In this document: piece by piece, positions 27,948 to 36,900 of the stretch
Position numbering within the stretch: position 1 is the stretch's first letter
Layout of the letters: the number at the start of each line of letters is the position of its first letter
From: Spiribacter halobius
Lineage (GTDB): Bacteria; Pseudomonadota; Gammaproteobacteria; Nitrococcales; Nitrococcaceae
Direction of reading: 5' to 3'
NCBI RefSeq assembly: GCF_020883455.1
Contig: NZ_CP086615.1
Coordinates: 3,588,501 to 3,652,500 of the forward strand
Length of the DNA: 64,000 bases
The notes under the pieces: model-generated
What the model was told of the DNA's origin: nothing
The model's input: the letters and a program-made list of their open reading frames with translations, nothing else
Databases searched by the model: none
Translations under genes and position numbers: made by a program

Positions 27948-29411
27948 CCTGGGCGCTTGGCTCTGCCGTGAGCTGGCGAGCAGGGCATCAATATCGACAT
28001 GCTGCTCGAGCGTGTCGGCGAGGCGTTCGATACCCGCCTCGCGCAAGTCGGCCTGGTCCGGGAGCTCGAATGCCTCGAAGCCGCAGCGGGCGAGGAGGGC
28101 CCGGCGGGTCTCAGGGCTGTCGAAGAGGCCGTGGAGGTAGGTGCCGAGCACCCGACCGTCGGCGCTCGTGGCACCGTCCGGGCGTGAGCCGAGATCGGCG
28201 ACCGGGCGCAGGGTATCCGGGCCGTCGGTCTCGCCCATGTGGATCTCGTAGCCCGTCAGGGCCGTCGTCTCGGGGACGAGCTGGCCGCGGACGCGGTGCA
28301 GATGCTTGCTGGCACGCAGGCGGGTGGTCACTTCGAGCAGCCCCAGGCCCTCGCTGCTGCCCGCCTCGCCCTCGACCCCATCCGGGTCGTCGATGCGCTC
28401 GCCGAGCATCTGGTAGCCGCCGCAGAGGCCGATGACCGTCCCGCCGTAGCGCAGGTGCCGTTGCAGATAGGCCGGCCAGCCCTCGCGACGCAGCCAGGCG
28501 AGGTCCGCGCGGACGTGCTTGCTGCCCGGCAGCACCACCAGGTCCGCCGCCGGCGGGTGCTGGCCGGGGCCGACGAAGCTCACCGCGACGCCGGGCGTCA
28601 GCGCCAGGGCATCCAGGTCCGTGTGGTTGCTCATGCGCGGCAGCGCGGGCACGACGACGCGGAAGTCGGCCTCCGCGGTGGCGTCGCGGCGCGCCAGGCT
28701 GTCCTCCGCCTCCAGGTACAGCCCCTCCAGCCAGGGCAGCACGCCCAGCACCGGCTTGCCGGTGTAGCCGGTGAACCAGGCGAGCCCGGGATCAAGCAGG
28801 GACGGATCGCCCCGGAAGCGGTTGATGATCACGCCCTGCACCCGCGCCCGCTCGCTCTCCGATAGCAGCTCCAGGGTGCCCACCAGGGTCGCGAACACGC
28901 CGCCCCGGTCGATGTCCGCCACCAGCAGCACCGGACAGTCCACCGCCTCGGCGAAGCCCATGTTGGCGATGTCGTCGGCGCGCAGGTTCACCTCCGCCGG
29001 GCTGCCCGCGCCCTCGGCGACGATGATCTCGTACCGGGCGGCGAGCCGGCGGTGGGCGGCCAGCATCTCGGCCCGCAGGGCGCGCTTGCGGGCCTGATAG
29101 CCCCGGGCGTCCAGGTCTTCGCGTACCTGGCCGCAGACGATCACCTGGGCCGTGCGGTCGGCGGTGGGCTTCAGCAGCACCGGATTCATGTCCGAGTGGG
29201 GCTCGAGCCCGCAGGCGGCGGCCTGGGCCGCCTGGGAGCGGCCGATCTCGCCGCCGTCGACGGTGACGGCGCTGTTCAGCGCCATGTTCTGGGGCTTGAA
29301 CGGCGCCACCCGCAGGCCGCGGCGCCGGAATGCCCGGCACAGCCCCGTGGCGACGGCACTCTTGCCGGCGTCCGAGGTGCAGCCCTGGACCATGAGCGTC
29401 AGCGCCGTCAC
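27945..29411 (-). CDS. cobQ: Cobyric acid synthase (glutamine-hydrolysing)
   Basis: Amidates four side chains of adenosylcobyrinate a,c-diamide. 488 residues with the N-terminal ATP-binding [18 protein letters not shown], a middle dethiobiotin-synthase-like domain ([20 protein letters not shown]), and a C-terminal type I glutamine amidotransferase with the nucleophile Cys in [13 protein letters not shown] and the His in YLHGLFDSP. It starts at ATG 29411, overlapping the btuF stop. It is the last gene of the riboswitch-led operon. Confidence 0.95.
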   Translation of the reverse strand: MTALTLMVQGCTSDAGKSAVATGLCRAFRRRGLRVAPFKPQNMALNSAVTVDGGEIGRSQAAQAAACGLEPHSDMNPVLLKPTADRTAQVIVCGQVREDLDARGYQARKRALRAEMLAAHRRLAARYEIIVAEGAGSPAEVNLRADDIANMGFAEAVDCPVLLVADIDRGGVFATLVGTLELLSESERARVQGVIINRFRGDPSLLDPGLAWFTGYTGKPVLGVLPWLEGLYLEAEDSLARRDATAEADFRVVVPALPRMSNHTDLDALALTPGVAVSFVGPGQHPPAADLVVLPGSKHVRADLAWLRREGWPAYLQRHLRYGGTVIGLCGGYQMLGERIDDPDGVEGEAGSSEGLGLLEVTTRLRASKHLHRVRGQLVPETTALTGYEIHMGETDGPDTLRPVADLGSRPDGATSADGRVLGTYLHGLFDSPETRRALLARCGFEAFELPDQADLREAGIERLADTLEQHVDIDALLASSRQSQAPR

Positions 29412-30280
29412 GGCTGGACCTCGCGCACGCGCTGCAGATGCCGGCAGAGCCGCTCCGCGCCGTCCAGGATGCGCGGCCCGTGCCGCTGCAGCAGGTCCGG
29501 GTGGACATGGTAGAGATGGCCCTCACGCACGGCGCGCAGCCCCGGCCACTGCCGCCAGTCGTCGAGCCACTCCGGTCGCGAGGCGCCCATGCCGCTCGCC
29601 ACGATCGCCTCCGGATCGGCCCCGAGGACGGCCTCCCGGGTGATGCTCGGCGCCAGAGCGTCGGCCTCGGCGAAGGCGTTGCGGCCCCCGCACAGACGGA
29701 TGATGTCGCTGATCAGGTGCTCGCCGTTGACCGTCATCAGCGGCCGGTTCCAGATCTGGTAGAGGACCGTGACCGGCTCGGCACCGGCGTAGCGGCGGCG
29801 CAGGGCGTCCCATCGGGCCCGGAAGACCTCAGCGCGCTCGTGGCCACGCTCGCCGTGGCCGGTCAGCGTGCCGAGACGCTCCAGCGCCGCGGCGATGTCC
29901 GCCAGCGTGCGCGGCTCGCTGACATAGACCGGCACTTCCAGCTCCCGCAGGCGCTGGATGGTGCGCGTGCCGTTACCGCTGCCCCAGGCCACCACCAGGT
30001 CCGGGTCCAGAGCGACGATGCGCTCCAGGTCCACGGCGTCGTAGCCGCCGACACGGGGCACCTCGCGGGCGGCGGGCGGATAGTCGCTGTGACTCACGGC
30101 ACCCACCACCTGCTCGCCGGCGCCAACGGCGAACAGCAGCTCGGTGGCATGGGGCGCGAGGCTGATCACGCGCTGCGCCGGCGCGGGCAGCTGCAGCCGC
30201 TGGCCGGCGTCATCCACCACCTCGACGGCGGCCGCCGCCAGCAGCGGCCAGCACAGCAGCGCGAGCCACGCCCACCTCAT
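29408..30280 (-). CDS. btuF: Cobalamin ABC transporter substrate-binding protein
   Basis: 290 residues with an N-terminal signal peptide ([17 protein letters not shown]). Class III binding-protein features are [32 protein letters not shown] in fragments ([19 protein letters not shown]) and [21 protein letters not shown] partner for the BtuCD genes at 40.6-42.4 kb is plausible. ATG 30280 lies at the cobD junction. The frame continues upstream to 31213, but that part is a shadow of cobD. It overlaps cobQ by ATGA. Confidence 0.92.
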   Translation of the reverse strand: MRWAWLALLCWPLLAAAAVEVVDDAGQRLQLPAPAQRVISLAPHATELLFAVGAGEQVVGAVSHSDYPPAAREVPRVGGYDAVDLERIVALDPDLVVAWGSGNGTRTIQRLRELEVPVYVSEPRTLADIAAALERLGTLTGHGERGHERAEVFRARWDALRRRYAGAEPVTVLYQIWNRPLMTVNGEHLISDIIRLCGGRNAFAEADALAPSITREAVLGADPEAIVASGMGASRPEWLDDWRQWPGLRAVREGHLYHVHPDLLQRHGPRILDGAERLCRHLQRVREVQP

Positions 30281-31275
30281 GCGCCGGCCTCCCGGCGCGC
30301 GGCGGGCAGAGCGTCCGCCAGCCGTGACCAGGCGGCGCCCTCGTCCGGCGGCAGCCCGATGCGCAGCCCCTGCGGCTCGCGGAAACGCCGCACCAGAATC
30401 GCGCGCCGCGCGAGCGCGGCGGCAAGCGCATCCGGCGCCGACAGCGGTGCCCAGGCGTAGAGGTCCGTACCGCCCTCGGCGGCCAATCCGGCGTCGGCGA
30501 GCAGGGCGCGCAGACGGGTCGCCGCGGCCGCCAGCTGCCGGCGCTGGCGCGCCTGCCAGGCCGTGTCCGTCAGTGCCGCGGCGGCCACCATGCGTGCCGG
30601 CCCCGCCACCGGCCAGGGCCCTGCGAGCTGGTCCAGTGCCGCGCGCACGCCGGCGGCGGCGCCCACGAAACCGACCCGGGCACCCGCCAGGCCGAAGAAC
30701 TTGCCCATGGAGCGCAGCACCACCAGCCCCTCGCTGCCGGCATCGCCGATGACGCTTACCTCCGGCGCCACGTCGGCGAAGGCCTCGTCCACCACCAGCC
30801 AGCCGCCCCGCCCCATCAGGGACGCCTGCCAGCGCCGCAGGCGCGCCACCGGGACGTGGCGGCCGGTGGGGTTGTCCGGGTTGACGACGACGACCACGTC
30901 GGCGTCGCTCACGGCCTGTTCCAGCCCGCCGGGCCGGTACTCGCTCACGCTGTGACCGGCGCGCCGCCAGGCCGCCGCGTGCTCGGCGTAGCCCCCGGCT
31001 GGGCAGGCGACGAGGCCGGGCGCCCGCAGCCAGGGCAGCAGGCCGATGGCCACCTGGCTGCCGGCCACCGGTGTCAGGGCAGCGGTGCCGTAGTACGCCT
31101 CGGCGGCGGCGAGCAGCCCGTCCTCGGGTTCCGGCAGGCGGCGCCATGCCTCGGCAGGCAGGGCCGGCGGCGGATAGCCCGTGGGCGCGATGCCGGTGGA
31201 GAGGTCCAGCCACTCCCCTGCCGGGATGCCGTGCTTTCGCGCCGCGGCCTGCAGGCGCCCGCCGTGCTCAAGCAA
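30277..31275 (-). CDS. cobD: Threonine-phosphate decarboxylase (aminotransferase fold)
   Basis: Makes (R)-1-amino-2-propanol O-2-phosphate for the nucleotide loop. A 332-residue class I/II aminotransferase-fold protein with [26 protein letters not shown], and the PLP lysine in [16 protein letters not shown] chose TTG 31275, which starts [16 protein letters not shown], the usual family N-terminus. It has GGGGGAGG 9-10 bases upstream and overlaps the cbiB stop. The extra 40 codons upstream overlap cbiB and are not conserved-looking. Confidence 0.9.
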   Translation of the reverse strand: MLEHGGRLQAAARKHGIPAGEWLDLSTGIAPTGYPPPALPAEAWRRLPEPEDGLLAAAEAYYGTAALTPVAGSQVAIGLLPWLRAPGLVACPAGGYAEHAAAWRRAGHSVSEYRPGGLEQAVSDADVVVVVNPDNPTGRHVPVARLRRWQASLMGRGGWLVVDEAFADVAPEVSVIGDAGSEGLVVLRSMGKFFGLAGARVGFVGAAAGVRAALDQLAGPWPVAGPARMVAAAALTDTAWQARQRRQLAAAATRLRALLADAGLAAEGGTDLYAWAPLSAPDALAAALARRAILVRRFREPQGLRIGLPPDEGAAWSRLADALPAARREAGA

Positions 31276-32173
31276 GGAGCGCCCCTCCCCCGATCGCGAG
31301 CAGCCAGACGACCAGCGTGCGGTGGACCAGGGCCATTGCCCGCTGGATATCCGCGCCCGCCGGCCCCTCACCCGCGCCCAGCACCGGCCGCTCACGCCGC
31401 GTGCCGTGGTAGACGGCCGGCCCGCCGAGGCGCAGGCCGAGGGCGCCGGCGCCGGCGGCCATCACCGGTCCGGCGTTCGGGCTCTCCCAGGCCGCCGCCT
31501 GGGTGCGCCAGGCGCGCAGGGCGCCCCGGGTGCGACCGGTGAGCGCATAGCCCAGTGCCGTCAGCCGGGCCGCAGGCCAGTTGAGGACGTCGTCGGCCCG
31601 GGCGGCGAAGCGCCCGAAGGTGCCGAAGCGCTCACTGCGATAGCCCCACATGGCATCCAGCGTGTTCGCCAGCCGATAGGCAACGACGCCGGGGGCGCCC
31701 GCCAGCACGAACCAGAACAGCGGCGCGAACACCGCGTCCGCCCCGTTTTCCAGCACGGACTCCACCGTCGCCCGGGCGCAGCCCTCGGCGTCCAGCGCCG
31801 CGGTATCGCGGCTGACCATCCGCCCGCTGGCCGCCCGCGCCGCGTCCAGATCGCCATCGGCCAGCGCTGCGGCCACCGGCCGGGCGTGCTCGTCGAGGCT
31901 GCGCCCGCCCAGGGCAAGCCAGAGCAGCAGCAGCGAGATCGCCATGCCCGGCCAGCCCGGCAGCGCCCCAAGCACCGCCGCCAGCGCCGTGGCCGGGAGC
32001 ACCAGCAACGCCCAGGCCGCCGCGCCGCGCCAGGCATTACCGGCGTGCAGCGGGCGGTTCCAGCGCCGCTCCAGCGCCTCCGCCAGCCGGCCGAACCCCG
32101 CCAGCGGATGCGGCCGCGGCTCCGGGAGCAGGCGGTCGAGGGCGACGGCGGCGAGGGCGATCAGGGCAGTCAC
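31268..32173 (-). CDS. cbiB: Adenosylcobinamide-phosphate synthase
   Basis: An inner-membrane enzyme that attaches the aminopropanol arm to cobyric acid. 301 residues from GTG 32173: [24 protein letters not shown] in pieces ([19 protein letters not shown]), then [47 protein letters not shown] and the C-terminal membrane segment. An upstream in-frame ATG at 32269 is rejected because the intervening codons are the CTTGCAA heptamer repeat. The ribosome-binding site is weak. It overlaps cobD by 8 bases. Confidence 0.9.
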   Translation of the reverse strand: MTALIALAAVALDRLLPEPRPHPLAGFGRLAEALERRWNRPLHAGNAWRGAAAWALLVLPATALAAVLGALPGWPGMAISLLLLWLALGGRSLDEHARPVAAALADGDLDAARAASGRMVSRDTAALDAEGCARATVESVLENGADAVFAPLFWFVLAGAPGVVAYRLANTLDAMWGYRSERFGTFGRFAARADDVLNWPAARLTALGYALTGRTRGALRAWRTQAAAWESPNAGPVMAAGAGALGLRLGGPAVYHGTRRERPVLGAGEGPAGADIQRAMALVHRTLVVWLLAIGGGALLA

Positions 32174-32182
32174 GGGTCGGCG

Positions 32183-32335
32183 GAGTTGCAGGTTGCCAGT
32201 GGCAAGTTGCAAGCAGGAACTCGATACGCGGTCGGCAGGGTCTGTAACACTGACCATGACGCCATACACGGCTTAATGAGCCGCGGCGCTCCGATTCGGG
32301 CTCGCCTGCCACTTGCAACCTGGGACTTGTAACTC
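32183..32335. repeat. Heptamer-armed inverted repeat between cobO and cbiB
   Basis: Left arm 32183-32219 (GAGTTGCAGGTTGCC, GGCAAGTTGCAAGCAGG) and right arm 32306-32335 (CCTGCCACTTGCAACC, GGACTTGTAACTC) are imperfect inverted copies built from a CTTGCAA-like heptamer. They enclose about 85 bp of lower-GC sequence. The left arm forms the leader of cbiB. The same design occurs at 33291-33432. Confidence 0.6.
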
Positions 32336-32360
32336 GAGCTGTGAGCAGAGCTCATAGCTC
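32336..32360 (-). repeat. 11-bp-stem hairpin over the cobO stop codon
   Basis: On the minus strand GAGCTATGAGC, loop TCT, GCTCACAGCTC: 10 of 11 pairs plus one G-T wobble. The cobO stop TGA (32352-32354) lies inside the first arm, so the last codons V-E-L and the stop belong to the palindrome. Confidence 0.65.
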
Positions 32361-32957
32361 GACCCCCTTCTGCGCCTTCACCCCCGCGCGAAACGCGTGC
32401 TTGACCATCTTCATCCAGCTCACGGTGTCGGCGGCCTCGATCAGGGCGTCCGGGGCGCGGCGGCCCGTGACGACGACGCTCTGCATGCGGGGGCGGGCCT
32501 GGAGGACGGCGAGGACGCGATCCAGCTCCAGGTAGCCCTTGTCGAGCACGATGTTGAGCTCATCCAGCAGCACCAGCTGCAGGGTATCGTCCGCGAGCAT
32601 GGCCTCCGCGCGCTGCCAGGCCGCCTCCGCGGCGGCCACGTCGCGCTCGCGGTCCTGGGTCTCCCAGGTGAAGCCCTCGCCCATGACGTGATAGTCCACC
32701 TCCGGGAAGCGGCGGAAGAAGGCCTCCTCCCCGGTGCTGAAGCTGCCCTTGATGAACTGCACCACCCCCACCCGAAAGCCGTGGCCAAGCGCCCGTGCCA
32801 CGGTGCCGAAGCCCGCCGTGCTCTTGCCCTTGCCGTTGCCGGTGTTCACCACCAGCACGCCGCGGTCCTCCGTGGCCCGCGCCACACGCTCGTCGACGAT
32901 GCGCTTCTTGCGCGCCTGCGCCGCCCGCCAGGCCTCGGGGTCGTGATCTTCAGCCAT
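32352..32957 (-). CDS. cobO: Cob(I)yrinic acid a,c-diamide adenosyltransferase
   Basis: Adds the 5'-deoxyadenosyl group to reduced corrinoids. 201 residues of the BtuR/CobO family with the ATP-binding P-loop VNTGNGKGKSTAGFG near residues 36-50, VVQFIKGSF, TLQLVLLDELNIVLDKGYL and SVVVTGRRAPDALIE. It starts at ATG 32957, 8 bases inside the DUF2149 gene. It follows the exported CobN module in the riboswitch operon. Confidence 0.95.
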   Translation of the reverse strand: MAEDHDPEAWRAAQARKKRIVDERVARATEDRGVLVVNTGNGKGKSTAGFGTVARALGHGFRVGVVQFIKGSFSTGEEAFFRRFPEVDYHVMGEGFTWETQDRERDVAAAEAAWQRAEAMLADDTLQLVLLDELNIVLDKGYLELDRVLAVLQARPRMQSVVVTGRRAPDALIEAADTVSWMKMVKHAFRAGVKAQKGVEL

Positions 32958-33249
32958 CGTCCTCTCCCACCATGATCAGCCTGCCCGTCTCCGGGTCCCG
33001 ATAGACGCGGCCCACCGGCTCCATGCCGGCCCCGCCCTCGCCGTACACGCCTGCCGGCGGCTCGGCGAGCTCCTCACCCCGCTCCACCACCTCACGCCCC
33101 GTCAGCACCTCGCGCAGATCGTCGCTGCGCGCCGCCAACGCCACCAGCAGCCCGCAGATGAACACGAGCATGATATCGGTGAGATTGGCCAGGGGACCCA
33201 TGGGGTCGGTTTCCTGGGTGTCGAAGCGGGTCTGGGTGAGCCTTTTCAT
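32950..33249 (-). CDS. DUF2149 protein, ExbD/TolR-like single-pass membrane protein
   Basis: 99 residues. It has a short cytoplasmic N-terminus, then LANLTDIMLVFICGLLVALAA at residues 21-41 as one transmembrane helix, then a 55-residue periplasmic tail rich in Gly/Glu. TDIMLVF mirrors the ExbD/TolR motif (PLVDVMLVLL), placing an Asp at the start of the helix where ExbD and TolR carry their essential proton-relay Asp. DUF2149 genes are known next to ExbB-like and CobN-like genes. It lacks the usual ExbD periplasmic domain length. Likely partner: the ExbB-like protein just upstream. Confidence 0.85.
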   Translation of the reverse strand: MKRLTQTRFDTQETDPMGPLANLTDIMLVFICGLLVALAARSDDLREVLTGREVVERGEELAEPPAGVYGEGGAGMEPVGRVYRDPETGRLIMVGEDDG

Positions 33250-33290
33250 AGCGCCTCTCCGGGGCGGGTACTAGCGACGCTTCATAGCGT

Positions 33291-33432
33291 CGAGTTGCAA
33301 GTTTCAAGTTGCGAGTTGCAAGCTCCAGGACCGGCGCCCAAACACCGTAACCGCGACATTGGCGCCAGCTTCTGCAGCACCCGTTGAAGCCGGTGCATTC
33401 GAACTTGCAACTTGCAACTTGCAACTTTGAAC
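33291..33432. repeat. Heptamer-armed inverted repeat between exbB-like and DUF2149 genes
   Basis: Left arm 33291-33324 (GAGTTGCAAGTTTCAAG, GAGTTGCAAGCTC) and right arm 33400-33432, which contains three tandem CTTGCAA heptamers, are inverted relative to each other around about 75 bp. A separate small hairpin GACGCT-TCAT-AGCGTC lies at 33275-33290, just upstream of the DUF2149 start. Confidence 0.7.
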
Positions 33433-33437
33433 TGCGG

Positions 33438-33481
33438 CTGCTGGAGGCGCTGGGCGCCTAGGCGCCCAGCGCCTCCAGCAG
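33438..33481. repeat. Perfect 44-bp palindrome over the exbB-like stop codon
   Basis: The sequence from 33438 to 33481 equals its own reverse complement, centred on CCTAGG. The right half encodes LLEALGA and the TAG stop of the ExbB-like gene; the left half is an exact inverted copy lying after the stop. No T-run follows on the minus strand, so it is not a standard intrinsic terminator. Confidence 0.95.
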
Positions 33482-33895
33482 ACCCTCGTACCACCGCCGC
33501 CGCAGCCGCCCGATGACGAAGGCGATGGCGCCGGCCAGCAGGCCGACGACGGTGGTGTCGAAGGCGACGGTGACGGCAGTGGCGAGGACGTCCAGCTCGC
33601 CGCGGCCGAGGGCGGCAAGGCCGGGGCCGAGGGGGATCAGGGTGCCCATCAGGCCAAGCATCGGCGCGAGCCGCGCCACCAGGTCCACCCGCTCGATGCG
33701 CCGTCGCGCCAGCGCCTCCACCCGCGCCGGATCCGCTCCGGCCGCAAGCCGGCGCAGGCCGCTAAAGCGCTCGCCCACCGCCGTGCCGCTATCCCAGACG
33801 CACACCACCACCGCCACGCCCAGCGCCACGAGCACCGGCTCCAGCAGCAGTCCGGTGAACCCGTGCAGCAGCGTAACCAGGGGACTGTCCAGCAT
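33458..33895 (-). CDS. MotA/TolQ/ExbB-family proton channel protein
   Basis: 145 residues, three transmembrane helices. One is near the N-terminus ([17 protein letters not shown]); two are in the conserved C-terminal channel region [19 protein letters not shown] and [20 protein letters not shown]. The Pro-x-LGLxGT and the TT pair are the hallmarks of ExbB and TolQ. ATG 33895 has GAGGAGAG upstream, 18 bp after the cobN stop. With the DUF2149 protein it should form a proton-driven motor serving the exported CobN or the BtuB receptor. Confidence 0.9.
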   Translation of the reverse strand: MLDSPLVTLLHGFTGLLLEPVLVALGVAVVVCVWDSGTAVGERFSGLRRLAAGADPARVEALARRRIERVDLVARLAPMLGLMGTLIPLGPGLAALGRGELDVLATAVTVAFDTTVVGLLAGAIAFVIGRLRRRWYEGLLEALGA

Positions 33896-33913
33896 GCCCG
33901 TCTCTCCTCAGTT

Positions 33914-36900
33914 TCAACCGGCGGCGCGGGCGCCCCGCCAGGCGCCCCCGGCGAGCAGCACCACCACCAGCCCGGCAGCCGTCCAGCGCCACGCGCCGAC
34001 GGCTGCGAATGGCTCTCCGCCATGCTCCGGTTCGCCCGCGGCAGTGCTGCGGCCGTCCCGGCGCGCCGGGGGCTGCCCGCCCGCCGCGTCCGGCCGCTCT
34101 TCTTGCAGCGGCGCGATCTCGGTCACCGTGGTGAGGGTCGTCGCCTCCGCGTAGGGCTCGCCACGCGCCGAGGCGAGCTCCGCCTCGAAGGCCTCGCGGG
34201 TGGCGGCGTCGAGCCGCTCAGCAACGGCCTTCAGCATCGGGTGGTCCGGCGCCGTGTGGCCGCTGCCCGGCAGCCCGTGCTCGATGATGCCCTCGGCGAG
34301 CTCCCGGGAGAGGGCCTCCAGGCGCGCCTCGCCGGGCTCCCAGAAGCCCCGCTCGGCGGCCACCAGCAGCACGGCCCTCATCTGCAGGCCCACGGCCGCA
34401 TGGCGCTTCCGGTCGAGGAATTCATCCACGCCGAGACCGTGGGCGTCCTGGAAGTAGACCCGGTCCACGGCCTCCCAGGCGCTCGCCCCCACCAGCTCCG
34501 GGCTCGTCACCTGCCAGCCCCAGAGGTTCTCCAGAAACCCGGTGCCGAAGGTGCGCGCCCCGGCATAGCCGTGCGCCAGCAGCGGCTCGATCCAGGCGGG
34601 GTTGAGGTAGCGCCCCCGCAGCTCCTGGCCGAGGGCGGTCTCCAGGGGCCGGAGTGCGGGTGCCTGCGGATCCGAGAGGTCGACGATACGCCCGCGGGGC
34701 GGCTCGCCGGTGAGGGTCTCCACGGCGAGCCCGAGGCCGCCCAGGTAGTCGAAGGCGTCATTGTTGTCGAGCAGGCCGTAGAGGTGGCTCGCCCGACCCA
34801 GGTAGCTGCGCCGCACCCGCTCGAGCGCGCCGCGGAAAGCCTCGCCGGCGGGCTCGCCGTAGGCGTCCGCGCCATAGGCGTGGCCGAGACGGCCGAGGTA
34901 GGCCTCGCCCAGCTCGCCGCGCGCCTCCCAGGCGCCGGAGCGCTCGGCGAGGGTGTTGATGCCGGCGCCGTAGCTGCCAGGCGCGTCGCCGAAAACCCGG
35001 CGCACGGCCTCGCGGCCGGCGGCGGCCGGTGGCTCTCCCGCGGCCAGGGCCGCACGGGCGTCCGCCACCCAGTGGGCGGCGAGCCGGTTGCGCTCCAGGG
35101 GCTCCGAGCCCGCCTCGCCTGTTCCGTCGAGCGGGGCCAGCGCCGCCTCCAGCGCGGGCACCAGCGCCGGGTGCCGCGCGCGAATGGTGGCCGCCGACCC
35201 CTGCAACGCCAGGCGCACCGCCCGATCCACGAGCTCGAGCAGGTTGCCGTACAGATCCCGGAACAGCCCCGAGGTGGTGAACACCACGTCCCGTCGCGTG
35301 GCGTCGTTGGCGAGGGGCACCCGGCGCAGGCCGCTGACGATGCCGCGGCTGTTCCACTCCGGCGCCACACCCAGCAGGGACAGCCCGAAGCCCACCATGG
35401 CGCCCTCGTCCCGCACGGTGTCCGAGGCCCAGAGCACCACCGCCTCGCTGCCGCTGCCGCCCCGTGCGCGGGCCTCCGCGGCCATCTCCGCGCCGAGCTC
35501 GTAGCCCACCCGGGTGGGCAGCAGGCTGCCGTCGAGGGCGTGGAAGTTTCGCCCCGTGGGCAGGACGTCCGGATTGCGTACCGGGTCGCTGCCTTCCCCC
35601 GGGCGCACGAAACGCCCGTCCAGCCCGCCGAGAAGGGCCTCGCGCTCGGCCGCCGGCGAGGCCGCCAGCGCCTCCCCCCAATGCGGCTCGGGCTCGCCGT
35701 CACCGGCCATGGATTCGAGCATGAGCCCGCGGTCGGCCTGGGTCCAGTCGGCGCCGAAGACGTGCAGCCCGCTCGGCATGAACTGCTCCTGCAGCTCGGT
35801 GAGATAGTGCCCGACCTCGTGCACCACCAGCTCCGGCTCCAGCTCGTCGAGGCGCGCCTCGGGCCAACCGAACTCCTCGGCGATGGCGGTCTCGAGCTCC
35901 CCGCGCAGATCCAGGGCGTCAAGGCGCTCGCGCAGGCGGCGGAAGGCACGCTCCCGGGCGGCACCGCCCGCCGCGCCCGCTTCCCAGGACTCCACGAGCT
36001 GACGCAGGCCGAGCAGGTCGTCGTAGAGGGGCGTGGTGCGCAGCGGCGGCGTGAGATGGTCGACGATCACGGCGAGCCCGCGGCGCTTGGCCTGCAGACC
36101 CTCGCCGACGCCATCGACGATATAGGGGTAGATCCCCGGCAGGTCGCCGGCAACCAGATCGGGGTAGTCGTCCGGCGCAAGTCCCGCGCGGCGGTGAGGC
36201 AGGAACTCGTAGGTGCTATGGCGCCCCAGATGCACCACCGCATCCGCAGCGAAGCCGTCCCGCAGCCAGTGGTAGAACGCCAGATACTGATGCGGCGGCG
36301 GCATGCCGAGGTTGGCGTGCAGGGCCTCCTCGCCTTCGTGCCATCCCCGCGGCGGCTGCGGGCCGATGAAGACGTTGCCGAAGGTGAGCCCGGGAAAGAC
36401 GAAACGCCCGTCATGGACCATGACGCGCCCGGGCGGCTCGCCCCAGCCGCCGAGGCCCGGCACGCCGGTGCCGCGAATCGCCTCGATGAGCGAGGCCGCC
36501 ACCTGCCAGTCCGGCCGGTGGGCCTGATAGAGGTCATCCAGGCGCTCCAGCAGCTCCGCCGCCCGATCACGGCCGGGGTGATCCAGCTCCCGCAGCAGGG
36601 CGCGCAGATCGCCAAGGACCGCGCGTCGCAGGTCGTCGGCAAGCCCCGGCTCACCCGCGCGGCGGGCGTCCCGCAGGCGCTGGTGCAGGCGGCCCAGAGG
36701 GCCGGCGCGCAGCTCCCGGCGCACCGATGCTGGCTGGCTGTCGAGCCACTCGCGGTAGGTGTCCGCGGGCATGCCCGGCACCTCGGCAGCCATGCCTGCC
36801 AGGGCCGCTGCGTCCTCGGGGAGGTTGACGCCCCGCGCCAGCAGCCGATCGGTCAGCGCCCCGACATCCGCCGGCAGCTCGCCGACGTCGTAGCCGGCAG

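Noticed and set aside
32174-32269. A 32-codon N-terminal extension of CbiB from ATG 32269
   Set aside because: It is encoded by the heptamer repeat, and the family N-terminus fits GTG 32173.
33400-33432. CRISPR-like array from tandem CTTGCAA units
   Set aside because: The units are 7 bp and directly tandem, without spacers. No cas gene is in the window.
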